A stretch of DNA of 15,073 nucleotides from Roseovarius sp. UBA6217 (GCA_002421985.1 DISF01000046.1:38384-53456), one strand, 5' to 3'; counted from the first letter of the stretch, positions 1-6,639 are shown. Notes: generated by a model from the sequence alone, not told the origin. A program made the numbers and translations.

Positions 1-251
1 TCCTGCGGCTGCGCGCCGATGCCCACGCGCAATATGAAATCCGCGTCTATGCCGAGACGATCTGCCGGATCGTCGCCGATTGGGTGCCCGCCGCCTACCG
101 CGCCTTCGAGGATTACCGCATGGGCGGTGCCACGCTCTCGGCCACGGCGCTTGAGTGCGTGCGGCGGATGGTCAAGGGTGAGGAGGTGACGCAGGAGACA
201 TCCGGCATGAGCAAGGGGGAATGGCGGGAGTTTATGGGGGTAATCAAGTGA
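1..251 (+). CDS. thyX: FAD-dependent thymidylate synthase ThyX (3' end only)
   Basis: Only the last 82 codons are in the window; the gene enters from the left in frame 3 and ends at the TGA at 249-251. ThyX makes dTMP from dUMP using methylenetetrahydrofolate, with FAD and NADPH as reductant, in the cytoplasm. The visible part has the conserved C-terminal core: an RLRADAHAQYEIRVYAE segment matching the family pattern LR-x-D-x-HAQ-x-EIR, whose arginine contacts dUMP in known structures. It is followed by the WVPAAYRAFEDYR helix that typically closes the protein. The FAD-binding RHR motif would lie upstream, outside the window. The ending at EFMGVIK looks natural rather than truncated. Identification is by recognising the family pattern. 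Confidence 0.9.
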   Translation, partial: LRLRADAHAQYEIRVYAETICRIVADWVPAAYRAFEDYRMGGATLSATALECVRRMVKGEEVTQETSGMSKGEWREFMGVIK

Positions 252-254
252 GGA

Positions 255-416
255 GTGGACATCGTCACAGTGCCCTGTGGGCCGGGGTTCTTCCGCGTGG
301 CGGGGCTGGTGATGGAGGGGGCAGGGTTCGGGGTCGAGGTGATGGCCTCTCCTGCCGCGGGCCGCACCTGTAACGTGCTTTTGTCCGAGGGGCGGCGGGA
401 GGCGCTGCCGGTGTGA
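255..416 (+). CDS. possible small hypothetical protein (53 aa) directly after thyX
   Basis: An open frame starts with GTG at 255, three bases after the thyX stop, and ends with TGA at 414-416. It lies in the same reading frame as thyX. The product begins MDIVTVPCGPGFFRVAGLV and ends SEGRREALPV; it is hydrophobic and glycine-rich in the middle and I do not recognise it. Most codons end in G or C, as in the neighbouring real genes, which favours coding. Against it, the AGGAG at 251-255 abuts the GTG and leaves no normal spacing, and such GC-rich DNA opens frames by chance. It could also be untranslated spacer before ccmA. Confidence 0.35.
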   Translation: MDIVTVPCGPGFFRVAGLVMEGAGFGVEVMASPAAGRTCNVLLSEGRREALPV

Positions 417-433
417 CATTGCGCGCAGCCTTT

Positions 434-448
434 GGCGCTTTCCGCGCC
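434..448 (+). other. short hairpin upstream of ccmA
   Basis: GGCGC and GCGCC form a perfect 5-bp stem around a TTTCC loop, 25 bp before the ccmA start. No T-run follows, so it is a poor intrinsic terminator. It may be a leader structure or a chance fold in GC-rich DNA. Confidence 0.2.
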
Positions 449-473
449 GGGGGCTTTGGGCTAAGGCGGGGCC

Positions 474-1091
474 ATGTTGCTTCGGGTCACGGATATGGCG
501 GTTGCGCGCGGCGGTGTGCCGGTGCTGGAAGGGGTGGGCCTTGCGCTCGCCCCCGGCGAGGCGCTGATCCTGCGCGGCCCCAACGGCATCGGCAAGACCA
601 CGCTCCTGCGCGGCATCGCCGGGCTTCAGCCCGCGCTTTCGGGCCGCGCCGAGGCCGCGCCCGAAAGCCTCGTTTATGCCGGTCATGCCGACGGGATCAA
701 ATCGGCGCTGAGCGTGGCCGAGAACCTCGAATTCTGGGCGCGCGTCTTTGGCACCACCGATATCTCGCGGGCGATCGCCGCCTTTGCCCTTGGCCCGCTG
801 GCCACGCGGCCCGCAGGCGCGCTCTCGGCTGGGCAGAAACGGCGGCTGGGGCTGGCGCGGCTTCTGGTGACGGGGCGGGCGGTGTGGCTCCTGGACGAGC
901 CCACGGTGTCGCTCGATACCGAGGCCGTGGCGATGTTTGCAGGCGCGGTGCGCGGCCATCTGGCGGCGGGGGGCGCGGCGCTCATTGCCACGCATATCGA
1001 GCTTGGCCTCACGGAGGCGCGCATTCTCGATCTGGCCCCCTATCGCGCCGCGCCGCTCGGGATGGATGATTTCGACGGGGTGTTCCTGTGA
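474..1091 (+). CDS. ccmA: CcmA, ATPase subunit of the heme-handling CcmABCD ABC complex
   Basis: Cytoplasmic ATPase (205 aa, usual CcmA size) of the system that releases holo-CcmE from CcmC during cytochrome c maturation. All ABC landmarks are present: Walker A GPNGIGKT at residues 35-42, signature LSAGQ at 117-121, Walker B with LLDEP at 139-143 (acidic D141/E142), D-loop SLD at 146-148, and the switch histidine in ATH at 172-174. The ATG at 474 is preceded by an AAGG-rich stretch (462-469) about 5 nt away. It is the first gene of a ccmABCDG operon, the same order as helABCDX of Rhodobacter capsulatus. The stop overlaps the ccmB start in a GTGA, which implies translational coupling. The CcmA assignment over other ABC ATPases rests mostly on the following ccmB-ccmC-ccmD-ccmG. 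Confidence 0.96.
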   Translation: MLLRVTDMAVARGGVPVLEGVGLALAPGEALILRGPNGIGKTTLLRGIAGLQPALSGRAEAAPESLVYAGHADGIKSALSVAENLEFWARVFGTTDISRAIAAFALGPLATRPAGALSAGQKRRLGLARLLVTGRAVWLLDEPTVSLDTEAVAMFAGAVRGHLAAGGAALIATHIELGLTEARILDLAPYRAAPLGMDDFDGVFL

Positions 1092-1744
1092 TCGCGCTGC
1101 TGACACGCGACATGCGCCTTGCGGTGCGCGCGGGCGGGGGATTCGGCCTCGGGCTTGCGTTTTTCCTCATCGTGGTGGTGCTGGTGCCCTTTGGCGTGGG
1201 GCCGCAATCGGCGCTTCTGTCGAAAATCGCGCCGGGCATTCTGTGGCTGGGGGCGCTTCTGGCCTGCCTCTTGTCGCTCGACCGGATATTCGCGCTCGAC
1301 CACGAGGATGGCAGCCTTGATCTTCTGGCCACCTCGCCCCTGCCGATGGAGGGGATCGTGAGCGTCAAGGCGCTGGCGCATTGGCTCACCACGGGCCTGC
1401 CGCTGGTGCTGGCCGCGCCGGTGCTGGGGGTGCTGTTGAGCCTGCCGGTGCAGGGCTTTGGCTGGCTGGTGGTGTCTCTGGCGCTTGGCACGCCCGCGCT
1501 GAGCGTGATCGGCACGTTCGGCGCGGCGCTGACCGTGGGGTTGAAGCGCGGCGGGCTGCTTCTGAGCCTGCTGGTGCTGCCGCTTTATGTGCCTACACTG
1601 ATCTTTGGGGCAGAAGTGGCGCGGCGCGGTGCCGAGGGCATGGCGCTTGGCACGCCGCTGGCGCTGCTGGCGGGGATCACTTGCGGCACGATCGCGCTTT
1701 TGCCTTTCGCCTCGGCTGCGGTATTGAGGGTCAACCTGCGATGA
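1088..1744 (+). CDS. ccmB: CcmB, membrane subunit of the CcmABCD heme-handling ABC complex
   Basis: Integral membrane partner of the CcmA ATPase, 218 aa, matching the family's roughly 220 aa. It starts with GTG inside the GTGA that also ends ccmA. The sequence begins with the short amphipathic MIALLTRDMRLAVR that is typical of CcmB, then has about six hydrophobic spans (roughly residues 20-38, 47-63, 98-120, 122-147, 155-175 and 190-212). The loop DRIFALDHEDGSLDLLATSP lies between spans 2 and 3 and is the conserved cytoplasmic region of CcmB. CcmB was once thought to export heme; the accepted role is in the ATP-driven release of heme-loaded CcmE. A 16-nt gap separates it from ccmC. Confidence 0.96.
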   Translation: MIALLTRDMRLAVRAGGGFGLGLAFFLIVVVLVPFGVGPQSALLSKIAPGILWLGALLACLLSLDRIFALDHEDGSLDLLATSPLPMEGIVSVKALAHWLTTGLPLVLAAPVLGVLLSLPVQGFGWLVVSLALGTPALSVIGTFGAALTVGLKRGGLLLSLLVLPLYVPTLIFGAEVARRGAEGMALGTPLALLAGITCGTIALLPFASAAVLRVNLR

Positions 1745-1760
1745 CGGACGGAGCAACGCC

Positions 1761-2501
1761 ATGAAGCTGAACGCGCTCTGGGAATATGCCAACCCCAAGA
1801 AATTCATCGACACCACAGACCGTGTGCTGCCCTGGGTTGCCTGGGCGGCGGCGGTGACGCTGGTGGTGGGGCTGGTCTGGGGGTTTTTCTTCACGCCCGA
1901 CGATTACAAGCAGGGCTCGACCGTCAAGATCATCTACCTGCATGTGCCCGCCGCGCTCATGGCGATCAATGCGTGGCTGATGATGCTCGTCACCTCGCTG
2001 GTGTGGATCGTGCGGCGGCATCATGTGAGCGCCCTGGCGGCGCGCGCGGCGGCCCCGGTGGGGATGGTGATGACGCTGATCGCGCTCGCCACCGGGGCGC
2101 TTTGGGGCCAGCCGATGTGGGGGACGTGGTGGGCCTGGGATCCGCGGCTCACGTCGTTTCTCATCCTGTTCCTGTTCTATCTGGGCTATATCGCGCTTTG
2201 GGAGGCGATCGAGAATGACGACACCGCCGCCGATCTCACCTCGATCCTGTGCCTTGTCGGATCTGTCTTTGCGCTTCTGAGCCGCTATGCCGTCAACTTC
2301 TGGAATCAGGGCCTGCATCAGGGCGCGTCGCTCAGCCTTGATAAGCAGGAGAACGTGCACGATGTGTTCTGGTATCCGCTTCTGGTGGCGATGGCGGGGT
2401 TTGTGCTGTTGTTTGTCGCGCTGGTGCTGGTGCGCACGCGCACCGAGATAAGGGCAAGACGGATGCGCGCGCTCGAGGCGCGGGAAAGGATGCGGGCATG
2501 A
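1761..2501 (+). CDS. ccmC: CcmC, heme-presenting membrane protein of cytochrome c maturation
   Basis: Six-span inner-membrane protein (246 aa) that binds heme on the periplasmic side and helps attach it to the CcmE chaperone. It carries the tryptophan-rich signature WGTWWAWDPRLTS at residues 120-132, shared by the heme-handling proteins CcmC and CcmF. Two histidines fit the axial heme ligands known from the Escherichia coli protein: H61 in YLHVPAA and H186 in GLHQG. The C-terminus is a basic cytoplasmic tail (RTRTEIRARRMRALEARE). The ATG at 1761 has GGAG at 1750-1753 as ribosome binding site, 7 nt upstream. The stop overlaps the ccmD start in ATGA. Confidence 0.97.
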   Translation: MKLNALWEYANPKKFIDTTDRVLPWVAWAAAVTLVVGLVWGFFFTPDDYKQGSTVKIIYLHVPAALMAINAWLMMLVTSLVWIVRRHHVSALAARAAAPVGMVMTLIALATGALWGQPMWGTWWAWDPRLTSFLILFLFYLGYIALWEAIENDDTAADLTSILCLVGSVFALLSRYAVNFWNQGLHQGASLSLDKQENVHDVFWYPLLVAMAGFVLLFVALVLVRTRTEIRARRMRALEARERMRA

Positions 2502-2656
2502 TCCCCGACTTGGGCAAATATGCGGTTGCGGTGCTGTCATCCTATGGCGTGTCGCTGGTGCTGCTGGCGGTGATCGTCTGGGCGAGCCTGCGCCGCTCTG
2601 CGCGCATCAAACGCGCGCTGGACGAGATCGAGACGCGAAGGAAATCAAATGGCTAG
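2498..2656 (+). CDS. ccmD: CcmD, small membrane subunit of the CcmABC complex
   Basis: A 52-residue ORF starting at the ATG that overlaps the ccmC stop (ATGA) and ending with TAG at 2654-2656, inside the start of ccmG. The product begins MIPDLGKYAVAVLSSYGVS, has one hydrophobic span at about residues 9-30 and then a strongly basic amphipathic tail (SLRRSARIKRALDEIETRRK). The Y-x-x-x-V-x-x-SYG pattern before the span, the single membrane segment and the charged tail match CcmD, which binds CcmC/CcmE and is needed to release heme-loaded CcmE. Position between ccmC and ccmG (helD in Rhodobacter capsulatus) makes the call secure despite its size. Confidence 0.93.
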   Translation: MIPDLGKYAVAVLSSYGVSLVLLAVIVWASLRRSARIKRALDEIETRRKSNG

Positions 2657-3188
2657 GCTCTCCCCCCTCATGGCCGTGCCGCTGCTGGTCTTTGCCGCAT
2701 TCGCGGGGCTGGCGCTGGGCGGGCTAAAGCGCGAGAACCCCGACGCGCTGCCCTCGGCGCTGGCCGGGCGTCAGGCTCCGCCGGTGCAGATCACGCCGCT
2801 GGGCGACAAGCCCGGCTTTGCCGATGCCGATCTGCGCTCGGGCGAGGTGGTGCTGCTTAATTATTGGGCAAGCTGGTGTGCGCCCTGCCGGGTGGAACAT
2901 CCCAACCTCGAGGGGCTGGCAGCCGAAGGGCTGACCATCTATGGCGTCAACTACAAGGACAAGCCCGGCAATGCGCTGGGGTTTCTGGCCGAACTGGGCG
3001 ATCCCTATACCGCCATCGGTGCCGACGAGACCGGGCGCATGGCGCTTGACTGGGGCGTCTACGGCGTGCCCGAGACCTATGTGATTGACGGGGATGGCAA
3101 TATCGTGCTGCGCTTTGCCGGGCCGGTCACGGAGCGCGTGCTGCAAAGCACCATACGCCCGGCCATAGAGGCCGCCAGGGGGCACTAG
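2649..3188 (+). CDS. ccmG: CcmG/DsbE/HelX, membrane-anchored thiol:disulfide oxidoreductase
   Basis: Periplasmic thioredoxin-fold reductant (179 aa) that keeps apocytochrome c CXXCH cysteines, or CcmH, reduced for heme ligation. The N-terminus is an uncleaved anchor (hydrophobic residues about 8-25). The active site is WCAPC with the redox pair C77/C80, and the conserved cis-proline sits in GVPET (P141). The stretch NYKDKPGNALGFL is the acidic, CcmG-specific region between these motifs. The ATG at 2649 overlaps the end of ccmD by 8 nt and has AAGGAAA about 4 nt upstream. It is the last gene of the ccm operon; ccmE, ccmF and ccmH are not in the window. Confidence 0.96.
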   Translation: MARLSPLMAVPLLVFAAFAGLALGGLKRENPDALPSALAGRQAPPVQITPLGDKPGFADADLRSGEVVLLNYWASWCAPCRVEHPNLEGLAAEGLTIYGVNYKDKPGNALGFLAELGDPYTAIGADETGRMALDWGVYGVPETYVIDGDGNIVLRFAGPVTERVLQSTIRPAIEAARGH

Positions 3189-3287
3189 CGGGCCGCTGGC
3201 AGGGCTACATGGCACCGCCCGAGATGCGCCGCGTCCAGAACCACACCGGCGACTGCATCACCCGCATTCCCGGCGGGGCGGTTTGGC

Positions 3288-3305
3288 CGCGGGCGGGTGC
3301 CCGCG
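3288..3305. terminator. candidate hairpin between the convergent ccmG and bactofilin genes
   Basis: CGCGGGC (3288-3294) and GCCCGCG (3299-3305) form a perfect 7-bp stem with a GGGT loop. It lies about 100 bp after the ccmG stop and 23 bp after the bactofilin stop on the opposite strand. No T-tract follows on either strand, so it is not a classic intrinsic terminator; it may act with Rho or be chance in GC-rich DNA. The rest of 3189-3328 shows no convincing gene. Confidence 0.3.
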
Positions 3306-3328
3306 TGCCTTGTCAACGCCTGTGCGGA

Positions 3329-3880
3329 TCAGCCCTGCGCGGGCTTGGAATCGGCAGGTCTCTGCGCGGGGGCGGCGGCAGCGCGCGGTTGAGCCTCGCC
3401 CTGTTGCGCGGGGGCGGCACCTTTGGCCCCGGTCTTGTTGCCCGAGAGCGGATCGTCCTGACGCTGCACGGAGCCCTCGAAATGCGCGCCCGATTCGATG
3501 GCGATTGTCTTGTGGATGATGTCGCCCTCAACCCGCGCGGTAGAGGTGAGCCGCACCTTGAGGCCGCGCACGCGCCCCACGACGCGCCCGTTCACGACCA
3601 CATCATCGGCGATCACCTCGCCCTTGACGGTGGCCCCTTCGCCCACGGTCAGCAGATGCGCGCGGATATCGCCCTCGATGGTGCCCTCGATCTGGATATC
3701 GCCGGTGGTGCGCAGGTTGCCCACAACGTGCAGGTCCGAGGACAGCACCGATGCGGGCGGCTTGGCCTTGGGCGCGGGCGCGCGGTAATCGCCGCCGGTG
3801 TCGGCGCGCGTGTCGGGCGCGGCCGGTCTGGTTTCGGCGGGCTTGGGGGCGGGTTCGTTGATCTTGCTCTTAGAAAACAT
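3329..3880 (-). CDS. bactofilin
   Basis: Cytoskeletal polymer-forming protein of 183 aa. The central beta-helix domain covers about residues 44-140 and shows the family's repeating short strands with glycine turns (GNLRTTGDIQIEGTIEGDI, then GEVIADDVVVNGRVVGRV). The N-terminus MFSKSKI resembles the short membrane-targeting peptide of other bactofilins. It is followed by a Pro/Ala/Lys-rich disordered linker (8-43), and the C-terminus (141-183) is a Pro/Ala/Gln tail. Bactofilins assemble without nucleotide into filaments under the membrane and position cell-wall enzymes. The ATG at 3880 lies 11 nt inside the end of the upstream M23 peptidase gene on the same strand, so the two are co-transcribed and probably coupled. 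The family is certain; the cellular process it serves here is inferred. Confidence 0.95.
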   Translation of the reverse strand: MFSKSKINEPAPKPAETRPAAPDTRADTGGDYRAPAPKAKPPASVLSSDLHVVGNLRTTGDIQIEGTIEGDIRAHLLTVGEGATVKGEVIADDVVVNGRVVGRVRGLKVRLTSTARVEGDIIHKTIAIESGAHFEGSVQRQDDPLSGNKTGAKGAAPAQQGEAQPRAAAAPAQRPADSKPAQG

Positions 3881-5189
3881 CTCTTGCAGCCTTGATATAG
3901 GTCATGGGGTTGATTGCCTTGCCATCCACCCTAACCTCATAGTGAAGATGGGTGCCGGTAGACCGTCCTGTGTTGCCCATATCACCGATCCGATCCCCGC
4001 GCGAGACCCTTTGGCCCTCGCGCACCCGGATTCTGGACATGTGGGCATAGCGCGTCTCGATTCCGAACGCGTGTTTGATCTTTACCAGTTGGCCGTAGCC
4101 CGACAGCCAGCCCGCATGAATGACGACGCCATCGGCCGTGGCGTGGATCGGCGTGCCATGCGCACCGGCGAAATCGGTGCCCGCGTGGAGCCGCCCCCAT
4201 CTCATGCCAAAGCCGGATGTGTAGCGGAAGCCGCCCTTGACCGGCAGCGCGAGCGGCACCTTGTCGGCGGCGAGCCGGTAGAGAGTCAATTCGTCAAGCC
4301 GCGTGAGCAGGCGATTGGCGCGCGTGGCCTCGGGAGAGGGGGCTTCTCCGCGCGTCGAGAGCGAGATCGGCGTGAGCGGCCCGCCCTGCCCGGAATAGCC
4401 GCGCCGCACCGTGTCGATGAGCGTATCGGGGTCGAGACCGGCCTTGCGGAACATCGTCTCGAGCGGCTCGACCGAGATGGTCAGCGCGTCTTCAAGGCGG
4501 CTGAAAATCTCGGAATTGCGCTCGTTCACAAGGCGCAACTCATAGGCCATGTCCTCGGCGGCGCGCAGCGCCTCTTCGGCGCGGGCCACGGTGCCGTCAC
4601 GCTCGCGCGCGGCATCCGAAAGCGCGGCGGTCAACACGCTGACCGTGGCATCGCCGCCCTCGCTGGTGGCGTTGTCGGGGCTTGCACGATCTTCGGTATC
4701 GAGCGCCGCGGCAAGGCGCGCGGCCTCACGCTCGGCGGTTTCGCGCTCGGACATGGCGCGGCGCAGCGTGCTCTGGACAACCTCCAGCCCGGTCTCAAGC
4801 TCGCGGCGGCGGGTCTCGGAGGCAAGCAGTTCCGATTGCATGGCCGATATCTGCTCCAGCGCCGAGCTGAACCGCTCCTGCGCGGCGAGCGCCTCTTGCG
4901 CGCGGCGGTCGCGTTCGCCCGCCAGTGCGTTGATCCTTGCCTCGTAGGTTTGCAATTCGCGCCTGGCCTGTTCGCGGAAATTGCCCGCGCCGATGGAATC
5001 CATCACCAGCACGGAGGTTGCGATGATCGTCCAGGCGACGATCGCACAGGCCCCGGTGGCGGCGATGAACTGGGTGCCGGAACGCAGCCGGATAAAGCGC
5101 GTATCGGTATCGGATCGCAGGAACAGTCGGCGCTCGGGGAAGTGGCGTTCGAGGAGGTTGTGCAGTCTTATCGCCAGCGTCGGTCTCAC
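3870..5189 (-). CDS. membrane-anchored M23 (LytM-type) metallopeptidase with coiled coil
   Basis: A 439-aa peptidoglycan endopeptidase. Order: a cytoplasmic N-terminus (1-40) with FPERRLFLRSDTDTRFIRLR, one membrane span (41-63), a long periplasmic coiled coil rich in Glu/Arg/Ala (about 70-255), and a C-terminal M23 domain (about 310-430). The zinc-site residues are intact: H335 and D339 in HAGTD, H383 in YAHM, and H414/H416 in HLHYEV. It should therefore be catalytically active, unlike the degenerate LytM activators such as EnvC and NlpD. The layout matches LmdC-type peptidases that partner bactofilins in Alphaproteobacteria, and the next gene is a bactofilin overlapping by 11 nt. The start is a GTG at 5189 with AGGAAG about 10 nt upstream. 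Substrate and site of action are inferred. Confidence 0.93.
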   Translation of the reverse strand: MRPTLAIRLHNLLERHFPERRLFLRSDTDTRFIRLRSGTQFIAATGACAIVAWTIIATSVLVMDSIGAGNFREQARRELQTYEARINALAGERDRRAQEALAAQERFSSALEQISAMQSELLASETRRRELETGLEVVQSTLRRAMSERETAEREAARLAAALDTEDRASPDNATSEGGDATVSVLTAALSDAARERDGTVARAEEALRAAEDMAYELRLVNERNSEIFSRLEDALTISVEPLETMFRKAGLDPDTLIDTVRRGYSGQGGPLTPISLSTRGEAPSPEATRANRLLTRLDELTLYRLAADKVPLALPVKGGFRYTSGFGMRWGRLHAGTDFAGAHGTPIHATADGVVIHAGWLSGYGQLVKIKHAFGIETRYAHMSRIRVREGQRVSRGDRIGDMGNTGRSTGTHLHYEVRVDGKAINPMTYIKAARDVF

Positions 5190-5280
5190 AAGCGGTCACT
5201 TCCTGTCATTTTCGTCTGACCGACTGCTTAGACAGGGGCGGGACGGCGGGCAAGAAATTTGACGGCAAGTGACGGAACAG

Positions 5281-5317
5281 TCGGCGGTTTTCCACCGTGT
5301 TGGCGAAAAACCGCCGA
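5281..5317. repeat. 11-bp perfect inverted repeat between the DUF455 and M23 genes
   Basis: TCGGCGGTTTT (5281-5291) and AAAACCGCCGA (5307-5317) are perfect inverse complements with a 15-nt spacer. The element lies 46 bp after the DUF455 stop and 92 bp before the M23 start on the same (minus) strand. No T-tract follows on either strand, so it could be a Rho-assisted terminator for bcp-DUF455, an operator for the M23-bactofilin operon, or both. The rest of the 173-bp gap (5190-5362) holds no gene. Confidence 0.55.
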
Positions 5318-5362
5318 TGCGCGTCGCGTTTGTTTCGCCCCCGTGACGGGCTTGCCGCAACC

Positions 5363-6181
5363 TCAGGTTGCCGCGCCCTCGGCCAGCGGCCAGTAGAAAT
5401 CCGGCGGCAGCCCCGCCTCGGCGCGCTTTTCCTCGTTGAAGGGCGGCTTGAGCGCACCGTGGAAATAGCGCCGCACCAGATCATGGAACACCTCGCGGGG
5501 GTCGAGGTTGTGCCGCCCGCACAGGAAGTGAAACCATTTCGAGCCATAGGCGACGTGATGCACCTCTTCCGAGTAGATCACCTGCATCGCCTCGACCGCG
5601 CGCGCCTCGCCCGCGCGCTCGAAAATCGCGATCATGCCGGGCGTCACGTCAAGGCCGCGCGCCTCAAGCACCATTGGCACCACGGCAAGCCGTCCCATCA
5701 GGTCATGGGCGGTATCCTCGGCCGCGCGCCACATGCCGGCATGGGCGGGCAGGGCACCGTAATGGCTGCCCATCCCTGCGAGGCAATCGCAGATCAGGTT
5801 GAAATGCTTCGATTCCTCGTCGGCCGATTTCACCCAGTCATCGTAAAAGCCCATGGGCATGGGCGTCTCGGCAAAGCGCGCGATGATGTCCCAGTGCAGA
5901 TCAACGGCGTTGAGCTCGATATGCGCGACCGCGTGCAGCATGGCGATGCGGCCCTGCGCGCTGCCGGGGCGGCGGCGGGGCACGTCGCGCGGATCAAGCA
6001 GCGCGGGCTGCGCGGGCCGCGCCGGACGGTCTGGCGGCGTGGCACGGCCCACCGGCAGCGGCGCACCTTTGGCCCGCGCCGCCTGCCATGTGGCAGCGTG
6101 GCGGCGCGAGAGCGCGGTTTTCTCATGGCCATCGGCGGTGCAGAGCACCTCGACGGCCATCTCGGCCAGTGTCAGGCTCAC
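5363..6181 (-). CDS. DUF455 family ferritin-like protein
   Basis: A 272-aa helical protein of the DUF455 family, a ferritin-like group of unknown reaction. Metal-ligand-type residues appear on successive helices: HIELNAVDLHWD at 87-98, DEESKHF at 121-127, LEARGLD at 172-178 and SEEVHHV at 204-210, which is the repeated E/ExxH pattern of carboxylate-bridged diiron folds. I infer a metal-binding redox or oxygenase role; related folds include the MiaE-type tRNA hydroxylases. The frame is open further upstream, but the better start is the GTG at 6181. It forms a 4-nt GTGA overlap with the bcp stop and gives the sensible N-terminus MSLTLAEMAVEVL; upstream residues are arginine-rich junk overlapping bcp. 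It is co-transcribed with bcp. Confidence 0.9.
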   Translation of the reverse strand: MSLTLAEMAVEVLCTADGHEKTALSRRHAATWQAARAKGAPLPVGRATPPDRPARPAQPALLDPRDVPRRRPGSAQGRIAMLHAVAHIELNAVDLHWDIIARFAETPMPMGFYDDWVKSADEESKHFNLICDCLAGMGSHYGALPAHAGMWRAAEDTAHDLMGRLAVVPMVLEARGLDVTPGMIAIFERAGEARAVEAMQVIYSEEVHHVAYGSKWFHFLCGRHNLDPREVFHDLVRRYFHGALKPPFNEEKRAEAGLPPDFYWPLAEGAAT

Positions 6182-6639
6182 AGCGCGCGCGCCGCCGAGA
6201 GCACTTCTTCGGCGTGGCCGGGCACCTTGACCTTGCGCCAGACGCGCGCGATGCGCCCCTCCCCGTCGATCAGGAAGGTAGAGCGCTCGATCCCCATGAA
6301 TTTCTTGCCATACATGCTCTTTTCCTTCCAGACGCCGTAATCCTCGCACACGGAACCCTCGGCATCCGACAAGAGCGGCACGGCGAGCGCGTGCTTGTCG
6401 CGGAATTTCTCGTGGCTGGCCACGCTATCCTTGGAAATCCCCATGACGGTTACGCCCGCCGCTTTGAATTCCGCCGCGAGGCCGGAAAAGGCAATGGATT
6501 CCATGGTGCAGCCCGATGTGTCGTCGCGCGGGTAGAAAAACAGCACCACCGCGCCGGGGCGCAGCGCCGACAGGGTGACGCTCTCGCCGCCATCGCGCGG
6601 CAGGGTGAAATCGGGGGCGGTATCGTTTGTCTCGGGCAT
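6178..6639 (-). CDS. bcp: Bcp/PrxQ-type thioredoxin-dependent peroxiredoxin
   Basis: Cytoplasmic thiol peroxidase, 153 aa, reducing H2O2 and organic peroxides. The active site is YPRDDTSGCT with peroxidatic C44 and the T41-x2-C44 motif of the AhpC/TSA fold; a conserved arginine probably lies in GIERSTFLID. The resolving cysteine usually found five residues on (C50 in Escherichia coli Bcp) is replaced: the sequence reads CTMESIAF. The only other cysteine is C98 in GSVCEDYG. It may therefore be a 1-Cys enzyme or use an atypical partner. The ATG at 6639 has a strong AAGGAG, 6 nt upstream; further upstream in-frame codons are not needed. Its stop overlaps the DUF455 start. It diverges from the AsmA-like gene. 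Confidence 0.95.
   Translation of the reverse strand: MPETNDTAPDFTLPRDGGESVTLSALRPGAVVLFFYPRDDTSGCTMESIAFSGLAAEFKAAGVTVMGISKDSVASHEKFRDKHALAVPLLSDAEGSVCEDYGVWKEKSMYGKKFMGIERSTFLIDGEGRIARVWRKVKVPGHAEEVLSAARAL

Noticed and set aside
113..367. 84-codon minus-strand frame at the left edge
   Set aside because: Antisense to the thyX end; Thr/Ser/Pro-rich with no resemblance to a known protein.
3189..3328. possible small gene between ccmG and bactofilin (ATG at 3209)
   Set aside because: The frame only stays open by running antisense into the bactofilin gene; no ribosome site and no recognisable product.
3798..5219. 473-codon plus-strand frame
   Set aside because: Antisense to the M23 peptidase, which has intact catalytic motifs; the product is low-complexity and unrecognisable.
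5297..6340. 347-codon plus-strand frame
   Set aside because: Antisense to the DUF455 gene and the end of bcp; no family resemblance.
6182..6349. N-terminal extension of the DUF455 protein by 56 residues
   Set aside because: It would overlap bcp by about 170 bp and gives an Arg/Gly-rich sequence unlike a folded start; the GTG at 6181 with a 4-nt overlap is better.
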